Assembly: GCA_030248215.1 (NCBI GenBank)
Contig: JASANG010001628.1
Span: 1-64,000 of the forward strand
Length of the DNA stretch: 64,000 nt
Reading direction: 5' to 3'
Source: Enoplolaimus lenunculus
Lineage: Eukaryota; Nematoda; Enoplea; Enoplida; Thoracostomopsidae
The translations under genes were made by a program, and so were the position numbers. The notes below the pieces were generated by a model, which saw nothing but the letters and a program-made list of their open reading frames with translations, was not told the DNA's origin and did no database searches. The first letter of the stretch is position 1. Every line of letters begins with the position of its first letter. Positions 58,470-64,000 of this stretch are shown here, piece after piece.

Positions 58470-58675
58470 CAGTGGAGGATCCAGGATCTCAAAATGGGGG
58501 GGGCGGCCAACATTTCACAGGTAATAAACTTGTTTTTGACCCATACTGTAGTGTCCTAAATAAGAGGGATGGGAAATAAGAGGGACTTATTATAAGCTGC
58601 ATATACTATTGTGTATAAAACAGAGAAACAAACAGCGTAGAACAGCAATTGACACTCCATACGGATCCGCCATTG
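58470..58675. mobile_element. hAT-type MITE, CAGTGGCGGATCC family
   Basis: Ends CAGTGGAGGATCCAGG and GGATCCGCCATTG, flanked by GGTTAAAT and GGTCAAAT (7/8). Its left half is nearly the same as the copy at 49346, so both come from one family. Confidence 0.85.
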
Positions 58676-59423
58676 GGTCAAATAAGTGATTTGTCTCGCT
58701 GTTTGTATATGTTTTATATGCTTGTATGTAGCAAATAATATAAAGGTGTCCTGCTGTCTTCGTTGTCCTGAAATTCTGTTGTTCCGGCTGTCTCGGTTGT
58801 GCCCGATATTCCGCTGTCCAAATTGCCTTGCTGTCCCAGATACCCCGCGATTCAGCAAAGTTTGATCCAGACCACGACTGATTCACATTTACTGTTTCAC
58901 TTCGTTATCCCTGGGACAGGTGGGACGGCTCTCAGAGTGCATTGGCCAGTGGTGAACATAACTGGTTGCTACATCTTTAGGTTCATTTTGCTTCAAAGCA
59001 TCTGCTTACAACTAACCAGTATTCTGAAATGTATGTAGCTCCTATTACCAGATGGTGATATGTCTTGTAACTTTCAAACCTTGGAATACTGAGATTTGAA
59101 ATTAAGCACATTAATTGCATCTGATATGCTCTTCTTCTGTGTAAATTTTGATATCTGCAATTGCAGCAATTCATTAGTTTGAAAATCTATTACAAACATA
59201 TAATAGGTTCTATATCCATTTGAGAATATGGGCACTATTGTCAATGTATACGTATGAGGAAATAGCGAAAATTAAATTATTAATGAAATGTCAGCCAGCT
59301 GTATAGCTTTCATTCTGTTTATATTCTTTACGAACCATTGATTTAATTCTTTATTCTTTGTCACATATTGTCATATTCCCACACGATTAATATTTATATA
59401 TGTGTAAGTATTTCATGAATTTA

Positions 59424-59490
59424 TTTCTTTACTTATTTTATTTATATATTTTATTTACTTTATTTTATTTATTTTATTTATTTGTTTTTA
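59424..59490. repeat. TTTAT-rich simple repeat
   Basis: Irregular TTTAT/TTTATTTTA units over about 67 bases; no unit register is kept throughout. Confidence 0.8.
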
Positions 59491-59850
59491 GTTAATTTAT
59501 TGATTTATCACAATATATGTCAGGGTAGCGCTGAACACACGATTTCTACAAATTTGAATCCTAAAATTTAATGTAAGTTTGCTGAATGCATCCCGAATAT
59601 TTGCTTAAAAAGTTTTCTCATGCCGAAAAAAACGTATTGCTATTGACACTGCGAGCTGAATCTTATGCAGGCAGGGTAGGTGCTTTAGGCACAGGTTTGG
59701 GTTTAGGCTCAGGTAACTGGTAAGACTATTCCAACATTTGAGCCCAAGATTTTTAGGCTGTGCCTACACCTACTTAAGCTTGTGCGGGGGAGTGTACAAA
59801 ACCAAAAACATTTACTTGTATATCCTTGCAAACAGAAAGCCTGGATACGA

Positions 59851-60022
59851 AGGGCCCGTAACCAGAGAAAAGCTAGGCTAAGTGGCTCTGCCCCCCTGGA
59901 ACAATTTTAGGCTCCCCTTCCCCAAGAAAATTTTCAACCTTGCTTGTAAGTCATCGAAAACTTTCGTATGCCCATCCTGAAAAGTATTAGTCCCCTAGCA
60001 AGGTGAACTGGCTACTGGCCTG
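59851..60022. mobile_element. hAT-type MITE, CCCGTAGCC family (older copy)
   Basis: Ends AGGGCCCGTAACCAG and ACTGGCTACTGGCCTG, with the family interior (CCTTGCTTGTAAGTCATCG, CCCATCCTGAAAAGT). No clear target duplication remains, which points to greater age. Confidence 0.7.
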
Positions 60023-60264
60023 TGTGGTCAAGCTTTTGCAATTTAGTCGTTTGGTCTTTAGCTTTCAGCAATCGATACATTTCTTGGCGTGTGATTGGCT
60101 AAGGTAGGTTGCGTAACCTTAAAATTAATATATGTGAAAGCGTCGTTAGTTAATCAGATGTTTACTGGAGCGCCGCTAAGTTTGTTTGCGTTGTCATAAA
60201 AGCTAATAAATCGTTTGAAATGTCTATTGAATTTTGAGTTATTGAAATTTTGAAAATGGCGACA

Positions 60265-60455
60265 CACTTGCGGATCCAGAAGGATGCTCAGAGGGGGGGG
60301 GGGGGGGCGTTTTTTGTGATCAAAAGGTACGGCTTCCACCTTACAATATTTTTCCTTCAGAAAATTGGCACATATATAGCATACGGTAAATATAGCTTTT
60401 CATAACTTTTGCCACCCTGTGTCTCCGTTGTTAGAAATTTCTGGATCCGCCACTG
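60265..60455. mobile_element. hAT-type MITE, CAGTGGCGGATCC family, with poly-G run
   Basis: Ends CACTTGCGGATCCAG and TTCTGGATCCGCCACTG. A run of G bases occupies 60292-60307. Border octamers are similar (TGGCGACA and GGCGGACA) but not exact. Confidence 0.7.
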
Positions 60456-61372
60456 GGCGGACAGACTATGATACACAAAATTGAGGAATAAATACTTTAC
60501 GGGGAACATATTCTAAGAAAGGCACATTGTTGTTCAGGGCGATCTGAGAGGGGGGACAGGGTGTATCGGTGTCTTCGTCCTGGTTTATTTCTGTAAAAAC
60601 GTTGACTCAATGATCTATTGTTAACGTTTTGCCCATGTTTATCATGGTACCAAACATTGGGTCGTTTTTCCGGCGCCAGCCCCCCCCCCTCTTTTATTTT
60701 ACATTTCGCGGTACGCCGCTGTGAAAACTCAAGAGATAATAGTTTCTCTGATCAGACGCATTGACAGATAGTATACCTACGAACTGGCTGCCAATTGCAA
60801 ACAGAATCAGCAAGGAATTAGTAATTTTTTGCAGTGCCGATGCCGATACTCACGATAAGTGCCGATATTATCGATACCGGTGCTCATTAATTGGCACATT
60901 CTTAACGTTAAATATAGGATTTGTACAAAAACCATAACACCATACTAATTTTTTGTTCTTTTGTCATTTTAAATTTGGTGTTCCTGGCTTGCTACTTTGT
61001 TACTAACCTCGTCGTATTTTGCTTTTTTTTGAAAGCGATAGTAATAAAATTCAATAACAGTTCATTTTGAATAATTATTTTGATTTATTATATTGAAATA
61101 TAAACCAGAATTTGAAATATTATACTGTCGTTTTTGGCTTTGTGGTTCTTTCTCAATTCAATATATAACACGAGTATATGCATTCACAGCCAGTAACCAA
61201 GAACTGTTTGTTGCACTGGTAACTAGAAATTTAGAGAGCCAAGAAAAATTTTCCAAATATAAAATTGTTTTAGTGATGTTAAAAAACTGTTTTGACCAAA
61301 GTAGGCGAAGATGTCCAGATGGGCGGGTGCTCATGTCTCGATCGCTATAGTTACGAGTGGTCTGACTGAACT

Positions 61373-61541
61373 ACGGATCCGTAGGCAAAGGGGGACCATA
61401 GGGACTCAACCCCCCCCTGAAAAACTTTTCATTCACTTGGAAAATTTTCAACCTTGCTTGTAAACGAACGAATACCCATGTATGCTCTTCCTGAAAAACT
61501 TTTAGCCCTCCCTCTAGCAAAGTGAGCTGGCTGTGGGCCTG
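61373..61541. mobile_element. hAT-type MITE, CCCGTAGCC family
   Basis: Ends ACGGATCCGTAGGC and GCTGTGGGCCTG; flanks ACTGAACT and ACTGCTCT match at 6/8. The interior is shared with the copies at 17176 and 59851. Confidence 0.7.
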
Positions 61542-64000
61542 ACTGCTCTGAAGTGCCGTGTTTTCAAGGTATATTTTTATATCACAATTTGTGTATTCGA
61601 AATATATATAAATTGGCCCCTAGTGAACTGTTATTTTTAGATTTCAAATTGATTTCTAAAGGTTATTTAGTTAACAATTCACAACAGTTTTAATATTTGC
61701 GTTTATGAGTTGGTTCTAAAAATAATTGGATATTTTCTGTCAATAGAATAAATAAAGCTTAATACGTTGAAATACAATCAGCTTATTTCAAAGTTACCTC
61801 CTGATTATTACTAGTACCAGAGGGGGATAAACCAAACTCTTTAAAAAATCGTATTTGTATCGCTATCAAGCGACTAAAAGTGGCATATAAAACTGTGGCT
61901 TCTTTCTAAAGTGTAAGTTACGACTCATGTTTAGTTATCAGAGTCTGCCAACTAAGCCAAAGTCTAAAGCCTGAGCCTAAGTACAAACCTAGGCGCAAGC
62001 CTAAATAAATACAAATGTATTCCAACGCCTAAAGCTAAGCCGAAGCCAAATCCAAACCGTAATCAAAGTGTATATATATACATCCGTGAAACGATTTCAA
62101 ATGAATTAATTTTACCCGTACGAATTTGATTAAAAAAGGTTTTATCGCAAAATTTTTGCTTGACCTTAATATGTTTTGACTGATATCTAATTTCCGTTAA
62201 CTAAATTGCATAGTTTAAACCTTTAACGCATAAAGCTGCGGTTTTACGTCAATCATATAGATATATTCACGGAAAGATTAAGATTTGTATTAGCTTAAGG
62301 TCATTCATAAGTTTAAACAAGGGGCGCTATACAACAAATACACCCTCGGGCAGAATTTAAACGCGATAACGAACCATCTTTACCGTCTTTAGAATTAATG
62401 GTCAATAAAATTTTGTCGTTCGCTTGCAAGCTTCGTTGAGGTTACACATCCTTTTGAAATGAAATCTTCGCTACGCATCTAAAGGTTACTTAGCTTAAAC
62501 TTAAAGAGCGAGTTATCTGCACGACTTATCCTGACAGTCACGGTAAACGTTATCTTGGTTAACAGTTATTAGTTAACAGATAAACTGTTATCATAAGTAA
62601 TGAATGTATATATTGTATTTGAGTGATATTCTTTTTTAATATATTTTTGGTCGATTTTATATGCTTAAGTTTGTTCTGCTTTAGATTTGCACGTAGATTT
62701 GTTTTCATGCAAATGTAAACACGGCAGACCTGAAATTTCAGCTATCGCTGGATGACGGATGTGGATGTCCCGTACCTTAGACCTTGTAGCTGATACTATG
62801 TTCCGGACTTGTGAGTATAGAGTTCAGGGACGTATACAAGGGGAGGCAATGAAAGAGTGGGATATATCGAGTTTCGAAATTTTTGGCGATAAAAACACTT
62901 CAACAAGCTAACCGTTCTGGATCCTAGAAATCCCAATTTTCTTTTACATGAGGTCATACTACTGTGCCAACAGCAGCTCAGGCTACGCCACTGAGTGTTG
63001 TTGCTTGGTCACGATTACCATTCGTTGAATTAATTCAATTTGCGATGTGTCATTAATATGAGGTCATGGATATCGTAAGAAGGTTATCAAACCCAATCGA
63101 GCCTAAAATATATATACACAACACACGATTAGTGTAATAATTTGCTCAATATTTTTTAACAAATTTTTACTGAAAAATAAAGGTTCATTTTCATTGGACG
63201 AAACGCAGTTGCCTTTTTACAAACACCATAACCAGGGGCATATACAACGTCGGATAGGTGAGGTATGTCCGCCGAAATATTTCTGGTAAAACTCGAAACA
63301 AGCACTTTTACAGGATGCACTAAAACTTGGAGAAATGAAAAAAATATTCTCGCTCATTGAAAGCATTTAAACGTGGTTATTTTCTCCAGAAATGAAATTC
63401 TGAGTACGCACTGGACTACAGGGATACAAAAATGAGAAAGCTATCGGTTGCGGAAAAAACCAGGCTAAAAATGGGCTAAGCTTGCAATTCTGTGGTATTA
63501 ATTTTAAAAACATTAAAAATTTTGAAACCATCCAGTAAGGTTGCCATTGTGTCACACTGTCACAGGCCTGTAGATAGTTTATCAACATGCCTAAGGTGGG
63601 ACCAAAAATACTTTGGACGGGTATGCAAAAATTTCACATGACTAACAAACTGAGCTATAAAAGTTTACGGTGTCAAAATTTTTGTATGGTTGCTGAACCC
63701 CCCTGGTTCGCTTCTGGTTCGGTGCCCGAACAATTGCCAATCACTTTCCATTAGGTACTTTGCTTTCAGGCGACTCGCAGACAATTCATTCATAATGTGG
63801 TATTATAAAACGCGTTGCTGCTAGCTATGTAAATTTAAATTAATTTTAATAAAAAATCTTTAGTAGAACACTTGTGCCAGATCTAAATTTGAAGGCAAAC
63901 TAACGTCATTGAGAATATTTTCGCTGCTATGTGCGTCATACCAACAGTAACACAGTTTTAAAACGGATTTCCGGTTTAGCAGTATGAAAGATGTGAATGA

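Larger units (their letters stand above)
58676..64000. other. Intergenic, MITE-rich, no gene seen
   Basis: Apart from the MITEs and simple repeats listed, the only recurring pieces are GAAATGAAATCxxxGCTACGC remnants (62457, 63391). No exon with a known motif was found. Confidence 0.4.

Overview
The window is animal (metazoan) nuclear DNA. It is AT-rich and gene-poor, its genes are cut into short exons by canonical GT-AG introns, and it is full of small non-autonomous DNA transposons, tRNA-headed SINEs and minisatellites. Two conserved host genes can be read exon by exon, both on the minus strand. I could not identify the species. The repeat content and compact exons fit an invertebrate, but this is inference. 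I see no bacterial-style operons, CRISPR arrays, rRNA genes or intact tRNA genes.

Gene 1 (about 1597-14557, minus) is a choline transporter-like protein of the SLC44/CTL family. Twelve exons were located by family signatures and by splice sites and reading phase. They run from the start codon at 14557 to a membrane segment at 1597; the last exons lie off the left edge. Two short exons expected from the family were not found (one between 12362 and 13805, one between 1960 and 3664), and the last junction is out of phase by one base. Its introns hold a 26-bp minisatellite, a nested pair of inverted-repeat elements, a 90-bp hAT MITE and a composite SINE ending about 10 bp from a splice donor.

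Gene 2 (26057-29322, minus) is a complete five-exon GINS3/PSF3 gene, encoding a 220-residue subunit of the GINS part of the replicative CMG helicase. All four introns are canonical and all phases agree. Intron 4 carries a 734-bp inverted-repeat element with three internal repeats.

The rest (14.6-26 kb and 29.4-64 kb) shows no gene I can support. It contains: (a) at least five MITE families, three with hAT-type 8-bp target duplications that can be read directly; (b) a SINE family with Leu-like and Val-like tRNA parts, including a composite unit present in the same order at two loci; (c) a 1.1-kb array of 16-bp units that leaves all three plus-strand frames open and mimics a protein of up to 375 residues; (d) a 34-bp minisatellite; (e) a decayed MULE-type transposase fragment; (f) a dispersed element built on degenerate TTAGGC/GCCTAA hexamers.

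The two genes are neighbours with the same orientation, separated by about 11.5 kb of repeats. Nothing suggests they act in one pathway. I did not find a convincing new biological system. The most unusual items are the four-hairpin transposon inside a SLC44 intron, the composite SINE, the triple-frame minisatellite and the hexamer-cored repeat family.
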